From NCBI GenBank assembly GCA_007570785.1, contig ML662465.1, forward strand, positions 4,971,902 to 5,035,901: a stretch of DNA of 64,000 bases. The letters are read 5' to 3'. This document shows, piece by piece, positions 10,783-21,609 of the stretch (positions are counted from its first letter, which is position 1; each line of letters starts with the position of its first letter). The position numbers and the translations under genes are program-made. Source of the stretch: Antilocapra americana. Lineage: Eukaryota > Chordata > Mammalia > Artiodactyla > Antilocapridae. Below the pieces are notes generated by a model. The model saw only the letters and a list, made by a program, of their open reading frames with translations, was not told the DNA's origin and did no database searches.

Positions 10783-10984
10783 ATGTGTGTGTGTTCAGTC
10801 GTGTCCGACTCTTCGGAACCCCATGAACTGTAGCCCTTCTGTCCATGAGATTTTGCAGGCAAGAATACTGGAGTGGGTTGCCATTTCCTTCTCCAGGGGA
10901 TCTTCACAACCCAGGGGACAAACTGCATCTCTTGAGTCTCCTGCATTGGCAGGCAGGTTCTTTAACACCGTGTCATCTGGGAAG
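10783..10984 (-). mobile_element. Bov-tA SINE
   Basis: Body complement tcagtcgtgtccgactcttc to head complement ending gtgtcatctgggaag. The TSD is ctgaatattcaa (10771-10782) and ctgaacattcaa (10985-10996), 12 bp with one mismatch. The left edge carries a short (TG)n tail. Confidence 0.95.
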
Positions 10985-11237
10985 CTGAACATTCAACTAA
11001 TAGTCTCCTATCTCATCAAGGATCTGGGGGAAGTAAAGAGGGAATTTAAGGAAAATGCTTGGTGTTTCAACCACTTTAGTCTCCATTTGTATCCACCTTA
11101 TATTCAGTTTCACACTAGAAACAAGTGTGTTGAGGAAATAGCATTGCCACTGCCCTATTTCAGGGGTACACCCATAGTTCTTTACATTAGACATTTACAG
11201 CACTTCGCCTCTGAACACACCCTTAGAGAATTAACTA

Positions 11238-11402
11238 AACAGGATTTCCCCAGTGGTCCAGTGGCTAAGGTTCCACCCAGTCCAGGAGGCCCTGGTTCAG
11301 TCTTTGGTTGGGGAACTAGATCCCACGTGCTACAAGCAAGAATCCGCATGGTGCAACTAAGACCCAGCGCACCCAAACAAACAAACAATAAAGACTTAAA
11401 AA
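11238..11402 (+). mobile_element. CHR-2-type SINE, internally shortened
   Basis: Head aggatttccccagtggtcca, B-box area ccctggttcagtctttggtt, body ggggaactagatcccacgtg and tail acaaacaaacaataaag. The 11-bp TSD is agaattaacta (11227-11237) and agaattagcta (11403-11413), with one mismatch. This SINE and the Bov-tA just upstream supply both ends of a spurious 207-codon frame. Confidence 0.92.
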
Positions 11403-11569
11403 AGAATTAGCTACAGGTTAGAAAATCAAGGTTTTTTCAAATTTTCAGAAGTTCATCCACGTTCACAGAAAAAAAAAATTACGTTGCTATTGACTATCTG
11501 AATGTAGTGTCTGTATTTTTGACAGAGCAGAAAAATAATCAAGAGCTTTGGTTTGAATTTAAACACTAC

Positions 11570-12190
11570 TTAAACTTCGGCCTCGCTTCTGATGTCTCCT
11601 CTCACTCACCCCGGGAGGCACCCTTGAACTCCCCTCAGCGTCGCTACTCACTTCCGGTCACCAATTCTGTCCAATCTGACCCCAAATGATCACTCAAAAC
11701 CAGTCTACTTCCCTCCGTGAAAAAAAACAAAAACAGCCCCTGTCTATGTTCTCTGAAGCCGGCATCATTTTTCTCTGATGTCTGTCATCCTTCAGATTGC
11801 ACGTGAAATGTCATTTCCTCAGTGTCTTCCTGACCTGCAAAGGTTTAATCTGCTTCCTGTACAATCCTATTTGAAACTTTCTAAGCCACTTTATTCTTCT
11901 CAATAATAAAATGAGGATTAGAAAGAGTACCTACTCAAAGACTACTGGGAGATTAAATGGAACGACATATTAAAAACTTGAACAGAAAAATTAAGCCTTA
12001 GTGCCTGGCACATAGTAGGTTCATCATAAATATTAGCGACTGCCATTGTCATTACTATTATCACTATTAATAGTAATACCTTTCCCTCCCAGACTAACTC
12101 CATTCAAGCAGGGAAACCATATGCTTTATTCGCCTCTGCACTCCTAGTGTGGGCTTGTGAAAGAAGCTCAATAATATTTAACGGACTAAT
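11570..12190 (+). mobile_element. L2 LINE 3' end, interrupted by a MIR
   Basis: The left part (11570-11885) contains aaatgtcatttcctcagtgt and cttcctgacctgc. The right part (12081-12190) contains gactaactccattcaagc, agggaaaccat and aagctcaataatatttaac. These are the pre-terminal and terminal parts of L2 in correct order, separated by a MIR. Confidence 0.65.
11886..12080 (+). mobile_element. MIR SINE inside L2
   Basis: Motifs in order: caataataaaatgaggatta, actgggagattaaatggaac, agtgcctggcacatagtagg and ttcatcataaatatt. Confidence 0.75.
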
Positions 12191-12394
12191 TGATTGGTTG
12201 AGATTTGAAGCCAAAGATCATGCCCCCATCCCACTCTTTTCCCCAATATGTCTCCTTCGGCAGACCAAACATTTTCATTTCCTCCCAGTATATTTGGGAT
12301 ATAGGACACAAGCTCCTCACCATCACCCTAGATGCCTGAGACAAGTAAAGTCATACAAAAATGCCACAGGATGGAGACTTTCCACTTGCTTTCT

Positions 12395-13322
12395 TTTTTA
12401 TTTGAATGAGACCACTGAGGGTGGAAAATCTAAGTACAGAAAATAACTGGAAGGAAACACATTACATCTGAAATGTTGATGGTGGGAGTGACGTCTGGTT
12501 GTAAGGGCTTGGAGGTCTTGATCTTCTTATAATACTTTATGCCCTAATATTTTTAAATGATAAAGCAAATGTAGAATTTAATCAACTTCATGAGGTTAGG
12601 AGCTTTTTCACTAGACAAAGGATTAGGCAAACTTATATCAAAGCTTAAATTATCACACAGAAATACATTTCAACTGACGTAAGTCCAATACCATGAAGCA
12701 AGAAATTATGGCCCCCAAATTTTCCGTCCTTTATCATGTTGTTGCTGTTCAGTCACTAAGTAGTATCTGATTCTTTGAAACCCCATGGACTGTAGCCCAC
12801 CAGGCCCCTCTGTCCACGGGATTTCCCAGGCAAGAATACTGGAGTGAGTTGCCATTTCCTTCTCCAGGGGATCTTCCTGACCCAGGGATCAAACCCAGGT
12901 CTCCAGAATCGGCAGGTAGATTCTTTACCACTGAGTCACCAGGGCTTCCCTATATATCAGCAACAAACATTTAAAAAATAAGTTACACAATAGTATCATA
13001 CCTAGGAATACATCTAAAGGACTATGTGAAATAAATCTGCACAGAAAGTACAGAATATTTTACAAAATATTGTTGAGAGAAATTGGCGCATTTTGCACAC
13101 ATATGCATGTGTGTATGTGTGAAAATGAATGTGCTGATTCTAATATTTCTATAAAAATGCAGAGAACAAAGGATGCCTGAGGAAGAGGAAAGCTTAAAGA
13201 CTTAGAGCACTATATATCAAGTATTATAAGTCTGCAATGATGAGACAGCCTGGTATGGTGCAAGGACAGACAAACTGACCAACTGAACGGAAAAGAGAAT
13301 TCAGAAACAGGTCCATGAATAA
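12395..13322 (+). mobile_element. LINE-1 (L1M/HAL1 type) sense fragments, split by Bov-tA
   Basis: 12395-12590 resembles an L1 3'-UTR end (aactggaaggaaacac, atgttgatggtgggagtgac). 12951-13322 resembles late ORF2 in sense: tagtatcatacctaggaata, ttgttgagagaaattgg, gtgctgattctaatattt and tatggtgcaaggacagac. Because 3'-UTR sequence precedes ORF2 sequence, these are probably two different L1 insertions. Neither keeps an open reading frame of useful length. Confidence 0.65.
12738..12950 (-). mobile_element. Bov-tA SINE inside L1
   Basis: On the + strand: gttgctgttcagtcactaag, ggactgtagcccaccaggc, ccagggatcaaacccaggt (B-box complement) and gagtcaccagggcttccc. No unambiguous TSD is visible. Confidence 0.92.
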
Positions 13323-13536
13323 ATGTGTTGTTGTTTAGTTGCTAATTTGTGTCTGACTCTTTCGCGACCCCATGACTGCAGCCCACCAGGCTCCTCTGTC
13401 CCTGGATTTCCCAGGCAAGAATACTGGAGTGGGTTTTCATTTCCTTCCCCAGGGGATCTTTCTGACCCAGGGATCAAACTGGGGTATCCTGCATTGGCAG
13501 CGGGATTCTTTACTGTCTCAGCCACCAGGGATGCCT
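13323..13536 (-). mobile_element. Bov-tA SINE
   Basis: On the + strand: gtgttgttgtttagttgcta through gggatcaaactggggtatcc (B-box complement) to cagccaccagggatgcc. It sits at the border between a sense L1 piece and an antisense L1 piece. Confidence 0.9.
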
Positions 13537-14085
13537 AGCAGATGTATTACACTCATGTAAACCCACAATCAAGAAACAGAACATCTGAATCATCCTAAAA
13601 GTTCCTGTTTAAAATTAAATCCTCTCACCCTAGTTGCTACCCTTCACAGCCATCAATCTGCGTTCCGATAGCACAGATTAATGGGACCACACAGTATATA
13701 CTATTTTGTGTCTGCCTTCTTTCACTCTGAATAATGTTTTGATTATTAATGATTAATAATGCAGTTGTCAATATCAGTACTTAGTTCATTTTTATTCCTG
13801 AGTAATATTCCCTTATACAGTTATTCCCCAGTTTGTTTATTTGTTCATCTGTTGGTCATTGTTTGGGGATTTCTTTCTTCCAGCTTCTGGCTATTATGAA
13901 TAAAACTGTTATAAATATTCATTTACATGTCTTTGTGTAGGCCTATAATTTAACTTATCTTGGTAAATACCTAAGAATGGAACTGCTGTGTCATATAGTA
14001 ACTCGATGTTTAATTGTGTAAGAAACCGCCACTTTTTCCAAAATGATTGTACCACTTCAATTTTTAGAATGAAAACAATTCAATA
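13537..14085 (-). mobile_element. LINE-1 3' UTR fragment, antisense
   Basis: Antisense L1 3'-end motifs run left to right: aatcaagaaacagaacatct, gtgtctgccttctttcactc, ttcatctgttggtcattg, ggctattatgaataaaact, aatggaactgctgtgtcat and accgccactttttcca. The orientation is opposite to the L1 piece on its left, so this is a separate insertion. Confidence 0.8.
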
Positions 14086-14704
14086 CATTATTTTTTAATA
14101 GGTTTATAGGTCTCTTGGGGTCTCAGCGGGAAACAGAATTCACTCCAGATATTCAATTAAAACACTAGAAACTGTGGAAAATTGTTACAACCTAGGGCTA
14201 GAGGTATAATCTAAAGAAACAGAGTAACAAGAGCCCAATGAGAGCTGAATCAAGGAAGAAGGGCCACCAGCCAGGAGCTGTCACTGAAGGAGAAAGCCAG
14301 AGATGGAGGGAGGGAGATGAGGGTGGAAAGAACCCCAAACCCTCCCTCGCCCAGCCCTTTAGTCTCTGGCTACCACCTCCCATTGGCCCAACTCAAGACA
14401 AAGGCTGGCAGCAGGAGAGCCCAGGAGATTCGGTCCACAGAGGTCTACCTCCCTGGGCACAGAGTAGGGAAGAGAAAGATGGACAATAGTTGCCCTAGAC
14501 AAAGGATCACAGTAAGAGTAATTAGACACTGCTTGTCCTCAGAGGAAGGGAGAAGAAGAACAAAGATCTGCAATGCTGCCGGAGGTCAACACTCACAAAC
14601 CAACGGAATCACGCTATCATTACTGCTGTTACTAGTACAGGTGCAAAACCCACCATGACCACTATCGCTACCACCGACAGTACTGCTGACGGTGACAACA
14701 GCGA
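14086..14704. other. Unassigned stretch with ancient-repeat look
   Basis: 14105-14240 (gtctcagcgggaaacagaat and onward) has the feel of a dispersed ancient repeat but I cannot name it. 14270-14340 is purine rich. No gene is recognised. Confidence 0.35.
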
Positions 14705-14895
14705 CCGTACTGAGCGCGTACCATCTCCCGGGCACAGGCTAAGTGCTTACAGGGTTATTTCATGCAATCCTCATGACAACCACAGAAAGCAAGCCTATGA
14801 TTATCCCCACTTCACAGACAGAAAAAGGGAAGACTTACTAGGCTTAGAAAATCTGCCCCAGGGACTCCAGAGGGTAGGTAAGCCCTAACCACTAC
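14705..14895 (-). mobile_element. MIR SINE fragment
   Basis: Reverse MIR order on the + strand: ctaagtgcttacagggttat, ttcatgcaatcctcatgaca, tgattatccccacttcacag and acagaaaaagggaaga. Confidence 0.7.
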
Positions 14896-15293
14896 CCCAT
14901 ACCGCCTCCCTCCGAGGAGGGCCCAAAGACTCGGGCACCACTGCTCACCCTGGGGTGAGTGGTATGGACAAGTTACTCACTGCCTGAGTCTCCCCATTTG
15001 TGGAAGGAGGTCTACTGATCCCCCTGGGACTATCTGAGCACTGAACATAACAGGGCAGTTCCACAAACCTGCTTTGAGTCCCAGGGACCCTGTAACACCA
15101 TGATCTCTAACCCCTAAGGGCTGCAACAATTCCTTTCTGCCATACAACAAAGCGAATCCGTCATAACTATATGTATATCCCCTCCCTCTTGAACCTCCCT
15201 CCCACCCCACCAACCCACCCCACTAGGATGTCAGAGAGCACAGAGATTACCAGAATCTTAAAGCCACTTGTCGAAGATTAAAGAGCTAGTACA
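14896..15293. other. Mostly unassigned; weak MIR trace
   Basis: 14955-15055 (acaagttactcactgcctga, gtctccccatttgtgg) may be a MIR core in + orientation. The rest is unassigned. Confidence 0.35.
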
Positions 15294-15302
15294 AGGCAGA
15301 GA

Positions 15303-15518
15303 GGGCTTCCTAGGTGGTGCTTGAGGTAAAGAACCCACTTGCCAATGCAGGAGACATGGGTTCGATCCCTGGGTCAGGAAGATCCCCTGCAGGAGGGCAT
15401 GGCAACCACTCCAGTATTCTTGCCTGGGAAATTCCATGGACAGAGGAGCCTGGTGGGCTACAGTCTGTAGGGTCGCAAAGAGTCGGACACAACCAAAGCA
15501 ACTTAGCATGCATGCAAG
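15303..15518 (+). mobile_element. Bov-tA SINE, full length
   Basis: Head gggcttcctaggtggtgct, intact B box gggttcgatccctgggtcag, and body to ggacacaaccaaagcaac with a gcatgcatgc end. The 9-bp TSD aggcagaga (15294-15302, 15519-15527) is perfect. Confidence 0.95.
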
Positions 15519-15527
15519 AGGCAGAGA

Positions 15528-16442
15528 AGGGACTGGAACTCAGGTCTACCTGTCCCCAGAGTCATTCCCTACCCTTCAGGGAAGAACACGGAGGGTAAAT
15601 AAAACATGACATTTGTCACACAGTGTATAAACGGTGAGGGTTTGGCGCCTTCACGCTTAGATGCACTTATTTGCTGCACACCAGGAGACTCCAGTGTGGG
15701 TCTGGGGCTTTGCATCAGCAGCAAAGCTTTGGGGCAGCTAGTGCTCATGTGCTTCCCTCCATTGCCAGCTGCTTCACCTGCAGCGCCCTGTGGCCCAGAG
15801 CCTGGAGTTGCCTGGGGCAACCACCCACTCATTCTGGCATCATTTGCTGATCTTCCGGAGTGTGTTTATGAAGGGGGGATGTCAGCGGGTGTTTCTACCC
15901 TTTGGTGCCTTCTTAGAGATGACGTTAGCCTTTGGCACCTCCGCTGATTTCCCAAGAAATCCAACGAGGGCTAAATACAAACGCACAAGCTGCTGCAGTC
16001 TGGAAACTCAGCATTCTTGTCATGTCTTAATACCCTGTCATCTGAGCAACACTCATCCTCCATGCACTTTGAAATCTCTTTTGCTTTACATTCTGCCAAA
16101 AGGTTCCGATGTTTCCGTATTGGCATTGACATGATGGAGAAAGGAACATGTGAGCCATGAAGGCTTCAAAAATAGCCTGGAACTTTTCAAGGAAGGGGCT
16201 CGTAGTGGGATGACAGGCAAGCTATTCTGCATAACAAAGCACCATGTCCCCGGAGTCAGGCACAAGCCCACCCTCCCCCACGTACACACACACATACACC
16301 CATCAATCACTCCCTGAAATATCATATCTGTGGGAGGACGAGAGGATTAACAGTATGATCAATGAAGCTCCTGGGAGAGCTGATGGATGGACTCCATGCA
16401 GTGGGAAATTCTCTAATGATAACAGGTCAGTTTTGCTTAGCA
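15528..16442. other. Unassigned stretch
   Basis: About 0.9 kb without a recognised gene or repeat, apart from a short CA-rich patch near 16280-16300. Two overlapping + frames of 113-114 codons have no recognisable domain. Confidence 0.4.
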
Positions 16443-16450
16443 CACAGTAG

Positions 16451-16682
16451 GCAGGGCTTCCCAGGAGGCACCAGTGGTAATGAACCCACCTGTCAATGCA
16501 GCAGACCTAACAGACTCAGGTTCGATCCATGGGTCAAGAAGATCCTCTGGAGGAAAGCATAGCAACTCCAGTATTTTTGCCTAGATATCTTCCCATGGCC
16601 AGAGGAGCCTGCCTAGCTACAGTCCATAGGGTCGCAAACAGTCAAACAGGACTGAAGTGACTTAGCACGCACGCACTCAACC
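16451..16682 (+). mobile_element. Bov-tA SINE
   Basis: Head gggcttcccaggaggcacc and B box aggttcgatccatgggtca. The body has a small insertion in the tgcctagatatcttccc area and ends in gcacgcacgcactc. The TSD cacagtag lies at 16443-16450 and 16683-16690. Confidence 0.93.
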
Positions 16683-16687
16683 CACAG

Positions 16688-16765
16688 TAGTGGCGGTGGT
16701 AGTGATTGATGATGGTGGTGATGATGGTGGTGGCGGTGATGACAGAAAAGTAGAGGGGGAGGAGG
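16688..16765 (+). repeat. (GGT/GAT)n trinucleotide-like repeat
   Basis: Interrupted ggtggt, gatgat and ggcggt units directly follow the SINE and are followed by a purine-rich stretch (gaggaggaggagaagatgg). Confidence 0.8.
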
Positions 16766-16794
16766 AGGAGAAGATGGTAACAGCAGCAAGAGCT

Positions 16795-17012
16795 ACTAGC
16801 TATTGATTTCCTACTATGTTCCAGGCACTGCTTTAAGCTCTTTACATTTAATCTTAACAACCCTATGACACAGGAATTACCAACAGCCCCATTTTACAGA
16901 TGAGAAAAAAAAAAAGGGCCTTGAGAAGCTAAGAAACCTGACCATAAATGACAGTCGGGCTCGAACCCAGACTATCTGTCCCCAGAGTCTTAATTCTTAA
17001 CTGCTACCTTCC
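16795..17012 (-). mobile_element. MIR SINE
   Basis: Reverse MIR order: tactatgttccaggcactgc, tttaagctctttacattta, cagccccattttacagatga, gagaagctaagaaacctga and gggctcgaacccagact, ending near ttaactgctacc. An A-run interrupts the middle. Confidence 0.88.
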
Positions 17013-17516
17013 ACCTCACACGCTCCCCAAAAGAAGCCATCGTCCCAGGTTCCCATTACAGGGGATGGAGGGGAAGATTTCCTCATCCTAAAATTGTATG
17101 ATGAGACAACACACAGAACACTTCTCTCTGGGCCCTCAGTCCTTAGGAAACCCACATGGAGTCTCAGCATTTACTGGCAGGCACCCCAAGGGAGTATTTT
17201 CACCCCAAGAACACGCCAAGGTAGGCAGCCACATTATCCTCCACTTTCAAGGTTAGGAAACTGAGGATCAGTGAGCCCGTTTTGTTGGCTTCCCTCCCAG
17301 ATCCAAGATTCACCTGCCTCTGCTGTGACCTGAGAGCCCTGGGGTGCTGACCCCTACAAAATGAATCATCCAGGCGCCTTGCCTCCTGGTTTCCAGCTGG
17401 CCTCAGCCATCGATGGTGCCACTGGGAAGCAGCTACGCCCTTTGAGGACCACCACTTGTGCCAACGATCCCTTCTGCCATAGGCTCCAGAGTTCCCACAA
17501 GTCACCTTCACTTGTT
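17013..17516. other. Unassigned; weak MIR trace
   Basis: 17195-17290 (accccaagaacacgccaagg, ttaggaaactgaggatcagt) may be a reverse MIR core. Nothing else is recognised. Confidence 0.35.
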
Positions 17517-17528
17517 TCTTCCTCCCTC

Positions 17529-17861
17529 TTGTTGTTCAGTTGCTAAGTCGTGTCTGACTCCTGGAGACCCCATGGACTGCAGCACGCCAGTCTCCTCAGT
17601 CCTCCACCATCTCCCAGAGTTGGCTCAAATTCATTCCCACTGAGTCAGTGATGTTATCTGACCATCTCATCCTCTGTCACCCCCTTCTCCTTTTGTCCTC
17701 AATCTTTCCCAGCATCAGAGTCCGGCTATGCACATCAGGTGGCCAAAGAATTGGAGCTTCAGCATCAGTCCTTCCAATGAATGTTCAAGGTTGATTTCCT
17801 TTAGGACTGACTGGTTTGATCTCCTTGAAGTCCAGGGGACTCTCAAGAGTCTTCTCCAGAG
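17529..17861 (-). mobile_element. BovB LINE 3' end
   Basis: The terminal ttgttgttcagttgctaagt lies at the low coordinate, which is the complement of the BovB 3' terminus. Antisense of the last coding part follows (tgatgttatctgaccatctc, ggtggccaaagaattggagc, tttgatctccttgaagtcc). Flanks tcttcctccctc (17517-17528) and tcttccccctct (17862-17873) form an imperfect TSD. It is strongly 5' truncated, with no reverse transcriptase core. Confidence 0.9.
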
Positions 17862-17929
17862 TCTTCCCCCTCTAGAGGTGTTAAAGAACCCCTTCATTGA
17901 AGGCCTCTGGGGGATTTCTGTTTCCTGCT

Positions 17930-18055
17930 GGGATCCTGACAGGTATAATCACAGAGGCAGAAGAACTTGTCCAGAGTCACACAGATAGTAAAAGGCAGAT
18001 CAGGCTCGTTTTGAGCCTACAGTCCATCATCTCAAGCACTCTGCCATATGGCCTC
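17930..18055 (-). mobile_element. MIR SINE fragment
   Basis: Reverse MIR motifs: aggcagaagaacttgtccag, agtcacacagatagtaaaag and ttgagcctacagtcc, then ctcaagcactctgcca. Confidence 0.7.
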
Positions 18056-18825
18056 CACAGATCAGGGGCCACCAGCTCTAAGACCTATGAAGATAAGGAC
18101 AGTAGCTACATGAGTCAAACAAGTGGGTGAAGTACAACAGCGGGAGGTGGGGGACAGAGGCAAACCAGAGTACATGCCCCACTTAGGGGTAACCACCTAT
18201 AAAAGCTAGCATTGCAGCATCGTGCTCACCGAACACAAAGTACCTCCAAAAGCATGTCTCACATTTTCCCAGGAATCTCACCACTATCTCCAAAACCTCC
18301 CACTGTTAGGAACTGCTCCTGGGAGCATCTTCAAGTTCTTTTCTCCTCAATCTTATTCCCTATCCTTCCCACACAGGCTTTTAGATCAGCTCTCCACTTT
18401 AACAAAGATTCAGGCAACAAAGATAATTAATTCTCTGGCTTCAAAGGCTGCTTCCTGGACCCACTGCATTTTTCTCCACATCGCCACAGCCACCACCCTC
18501 TTCCCCCCATGGGTAACTACAGACGCTGCTTCTGTCCTCTTGATATATAGGCTATATGGGGGCTGGGAACAGGAAGGATGTGAGAAGGAATAGTCACACT
18601 CGTCGCCTGCAGTCTGCAGCACAGCAGCGTCATCTGGGCTGTGGGCAGAAATGCCACAGAAACCTCCTGCAGGACAGGGAGGAGATGCCTTTTGTCCCAA
18701 TGACCTTGACAATCAGCCCAGCTGCTGGTGTACAGAGCAGAGACTCCCCCCTCCCAGAGCCATTTGGGGAGCATCTCACAGCAGGGGCTGCCAACTGGAG
18801 GCCTGGGGGTCCTGGGGTTTGGCCC
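18056..18825. other. Unassigned stretch
   Basis: No gene or repeat is recognised. A + frame at 18556-19029 and a - frame at 18517-18969 look long only because they continue into the next SINE. Confidence 0.4.
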
Positions 18826-19035
18826 ACACTGGTGGCTCAGATGGTAAAGAATCTGCCTTCCAGGCAGGAGGCCTGTGTTCGATCCCTGGATTGGAAAGAT
18901 CTCCTGGAGGAGGGCATAGCAACCCACTCCAGTATTCTTGCCTGGAGATGCCCCATGAACAGAGGACACTGGCAGGCTATAGTGGGCTACAGTTCATGGG
19001 GTCACAAAGAATCAGATACAACTGAATGATGAAGT
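18826..19035 (+). mobile_element. Bov-tA SINE
   Basis: Head cacactggtggctcagatgg and B box gtgttcgatccctggattgg, then body. A 10-base stretch (ctatagtgggctacag) repeats the normal ggctacag, a small local duplication. The 3' end is aatcagatacaactgaatg. Confidence 0.92.
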
Positions 19036-19094
19036 GCAGCACAGTGCTTCACAAAATAATATATAACCACAGCCAGTACTTAAAACCATTGCAA

Positions 19095-19290
19095 ATTCAT
19101 AGTTGTTGTTTTTTTTTCACTTTTTAAAGTATAACTGATTAACAATGTTGTGTTCATTTCTGCTGTATGGCAAAGTGAGTCAGTTACGTATGTTCTCTTT
19201 CATATTTTTTTCCTTTACAGTTTATCACAGGAGAGTGACAACGGTCCCTTGTGCTATACTATACAGTAGAACACACTATATATACTAGTT
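19095..19290 (-). mobile_element. Artiodactyl LINE-1 3' end
   Basis: The T-run near 19108 is the complemented poly(A) tail. Antisense 3'-UTR follows: aacaatgttgtgttcatttc, tgctgtatggcaaagtgag, ttgtgctatactatacagta. Confidence 0.8.
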
Positions 19291-19424
19291 TGCATCTACT
19301 AATCTCAAACTCCCTCATGGTTTTTAAAAAACCCAGATTTCTGGCTTTTCTTTCTGAAGAGCAGAAGTAATGGCAACAGTGGGCCCATATTCTTCTGTGG
19401 CGACAAAGACAGTAAACCCAAGTC
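19291..19424. other. Unassigned stretch
   Basis: Nothing is recognised. Confidence 0.3.
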
Positions 19425-19530
19425 CATGAACACGTAAACTGCAAGAGGGCAGAGAGTTCTGTCTGGTTCATTCTCTGTCTCTGCGCCTATAACAGTGCTT
19501 GGCACATGGAAGATACTCCATAGGCATGTG
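19425..19530 (+). mobile_element. L2 LINE 3' end
   Basis: Motifs: acgtaaactgcaagagggca, gttctgtctggttcattctc, tataacagtgcttggcacat and gaagatactccataggc. Confidence 0.75.
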
Positions 19531-19778
19531 TGGAAAGCAGGAATAATTGCTCCCCCTCCCAGACCACCTTGGAGTCTCCACTTCACAGCAATCCCCACCC
19601 AGCTCAACTTACTCAATTAATTTTCCTCCCAGACCCCTGAAGATGATTGAGTATGAGACTGCCTCAACTCACAGCGTGGGATTTAAAGGCAGGCAAGACA
19701 CAGTCCTTGCTCACTGGAAGGAAAAGATTAGAGGACAGGATTATCATCATCCCCTACAGAGTGGGTACGATATGCCAA

Positions 19779-20186
19779 TAAGGCAGGCTGAGTGCTGGAG
19801 AATTGATGCTTTCAAACTGTAGTACCGGAGAAGACTTCTGAGAGTCTCTTGGACAGCAAGGAGATCAAACAAGTCCATCCTAAAGGAAATCAACCCTGAA
19901 CATTCATTGGAAGGACTAATGCTGAAGCTGAAGCTCCAGTCCTTTGGCCACCTGATGTGAAGAGTCAACTCACTGGAAAAGACCCTGATGCTGGGAAAGA
20001 TGGAAGGCAGGAGGGAAAGGGGGTGACAGAAGATAAGATGGTTGGATGGCATCACCAATTCAACAGACAGGTACTTGGGCAAACTCCGGGAGATGGTGAG
20101 GGACAGGGAAGCCTGGCATGCTGCAGGCCACAGGGTTGGGAAGAGTCACACACAATTTGGTGACTGAACAACAGCAACAACACTAG
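19779..20186 (+). mobile_element. BovB LINE 3' end
   Basis: Sense sequence of the BovB C-terminal coding end: gaattgatgctttcaaactg, ggaaatcaaccctgaacatt, tggccacctgatgtgaagag and gatggttggatggcatcacc. It ends in the cagcaacaacac terminus. Short flanking atgccaa copies (19772-19778, 20187-20193) are compatible with a TSD. Confidence 0.92.
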
Positions 20187-20350
20187 ATGCCAAGCATATA
20201 TTGGCTCCTTTAACTCTCACAACAGCCATGTGGTAGGTCCTGTTGTTATACCTGCTGTGCAGGAAAGGAAGGTGGAGGCAGGAAGAGAAAGCAACTGAAC
20301 CGAGATCACACAGCATCAGGCAAGGAGGGCAGGATTCAAATCCAGGCAGG
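20187..20350 (-). mobile_element. MIR SINE fragment
   Basis: Reverse MIR order: ggctcctttaactctcacaa, cagccatgtggtaggtcctg, ccgagatcacacagcatcag and caggattcaaatccaggc. BovB inserted at its edge. Confidence 0.8.
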
Positions 20351-20378
20351 CGAGCCCCAGATCACATGATCAACAACC

Positions 20379-20462
20379 CTGCAATGAAAAGAAGGGAACA
20401 GCCAGGCCACAGAGGCCCCCCTGCGATGATGAGATGGGAACATCCAGGCCACAGAGACCCCT
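20379..20462 (+). repeat. Two-copy 42-bp tandem duplication
   Basis: Unit 1 (20379-20420) and unit 2 (20421-20462) share ctgc(a/g)atga, a central gggaaca, and a common ccaggccacagag(a/g)cccc end. Several substitutions separate the units. The period is divisible by three, but no gene is visible around it. Confidence 0.85.
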
Positions 20463-20994
20463 TGCCTTAGTCCTCAAAGCCCTGATGAAGCCACTGCTCA
20501 GAAGAGATGGAATTCTGGGACTTCACGGCTGGAAGCAGTGATGCTCTGGACTCATTTAATGCATCCTTGACTCAATTCCATGGGGAAGCCACAGTGAGCA
20601 GATGTTCCATGAGGAGCCATCTGAGAAGATGTTTAAGGCACAGTTTCAGTGGGCTTCTGGCATCTCGGCTGAAGATAGCCCCGTGGTCCTCTTAGTTTTA
20701 CTCTAAGAAAAACATCAAATCACAGATGGTCTTTCCTCAAACCGCAGGAGCTGCAGTGGCCAAGGGGAAGATCACTCAAACTTGGCCGACCTACTTGGAC
20801 CCAAGGGCCTCAGGAGGAGAAGGGAAGCGTCCAGTCCAAGAGCGCCACAGAGCAGCTGAGGTTGGCAGCTGGAGATGAAGACACACAAAACTGAACAGCC
20901 ATCCGGCTGCAGCAGGGAGAGGGGCAGCCCCGTTCTGCATCTGGGCAGCTTCCAGAGGGGGCAGAGTGGTGGCGGGGAAGGTCCAGGAAACATA
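20463..20994. other. Unassigned stretch
   Basis: No gene or repeat is recognised. The base composition is balanced and open frames are short. Confidence 0.4.
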
Positions 20995-21125
20995 CAGATG
21001 ACTCAGCTAAAACCCCAGCTCTACACATCCAGCAGCACATCCTCTGGCAAGGCAACTCCCCTCTTGAAGGGCCTCTGTTTTCTCATCTGTACAATGGAGC
21101 TGATCAGATTTTTGTATTTGTTTGT
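20995..21125 (+). mobile_element. MIR SINE fragment
   Basis: Motifs: actcagctaaaaccccagct, ctggcaaggcaactcccctc, gcctctgttttctcatctgt and acaatggagctgatcag. Confidence 0.7.
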
Positions 21126-21137
21126 AAAGACATTATA

Positions 21138-21347
21138 GGGCCCAGTGGTAAAGAACTTGCCTGCCAATGCAGGAGACCTAAGAGATGTGGATTCGATCTC
21201 TGGGTCAGGAAGAACCTCTAGAGGAGGTCATGGCAACCCACTCCAGGATTCTTGCCTGGAGAATCCCATGGACAGAGGAGCCTGGCAGGCTACAGTCCAT
21301 GGGGTCGCAAAGAGTTGGACATGACTGAAGCAACTTAGCATGCATAT
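21138..21347 (+). mobile_element. Bov-tA SINE, head slightly truncated
   Basis: Begins at gggcccagtggtaaagaact. It has an altered B box (gattcgatctctgggtcag) and a complete body to gactgaagcaacttagcatg. The TSD is aaagacattata (21126-21137) and aaagtcatttata (21348-21360). Confidence 0.94.
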
Positions 21348-21360
21348 AAAGTCATTTATA

Positions 21361-21609
21361 CATTTACTTATCCATTCATTGTTCATCAAACATGCACTAA
21401 ATGTCTACTGCCCCAGATATAAGGGTAAATGACAAGTGAGACAGATAGGTCTTTGCCCTCCTGGAAGGTGCTGTATAGAACTAAAGTCCTGTTTCCCCAT
21501 CTCTGAAATGGAGAGAAAAGTGACTTTGAAAGGTTATTTAGGGAGCTAAAGTTATTTTTATATAAGTAAAAAATAGCATACATTTCCTTATCAAGCAAAA
21601 GGCCAGAGG
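21361..21609. other. Unassigned; ancient-repeat look
   Basis: 21380-21480 (catgcactaaatgtctactg, gtctttgccctcctggaagg) resembles a mammal-wide dispersed sequence whose family I cannot name with confidence. Confidence 0.3.

Noticed and set aside
10787..11410. 207-codon + strand open frame, the longest in the window
   Set aside because: Its first third is antisense Bov-tA and its last third is CHR-2 SINE. The middle has no domain.
12395..14085. Opposed L1 pieces as one twin-primed L1
   Set aside because: The antisense piece has its 3' end facing the sense piece, which is the wrong arrangement for twin priming, so separate insertions are more likely.
15303..15380. tRNA-Glu-like A and B boxes as a tRNA gene
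   Set aside because: This is the head of a SINE. There is no acceptor stem closure, and the sequence runs directly into the BovB-derived body.
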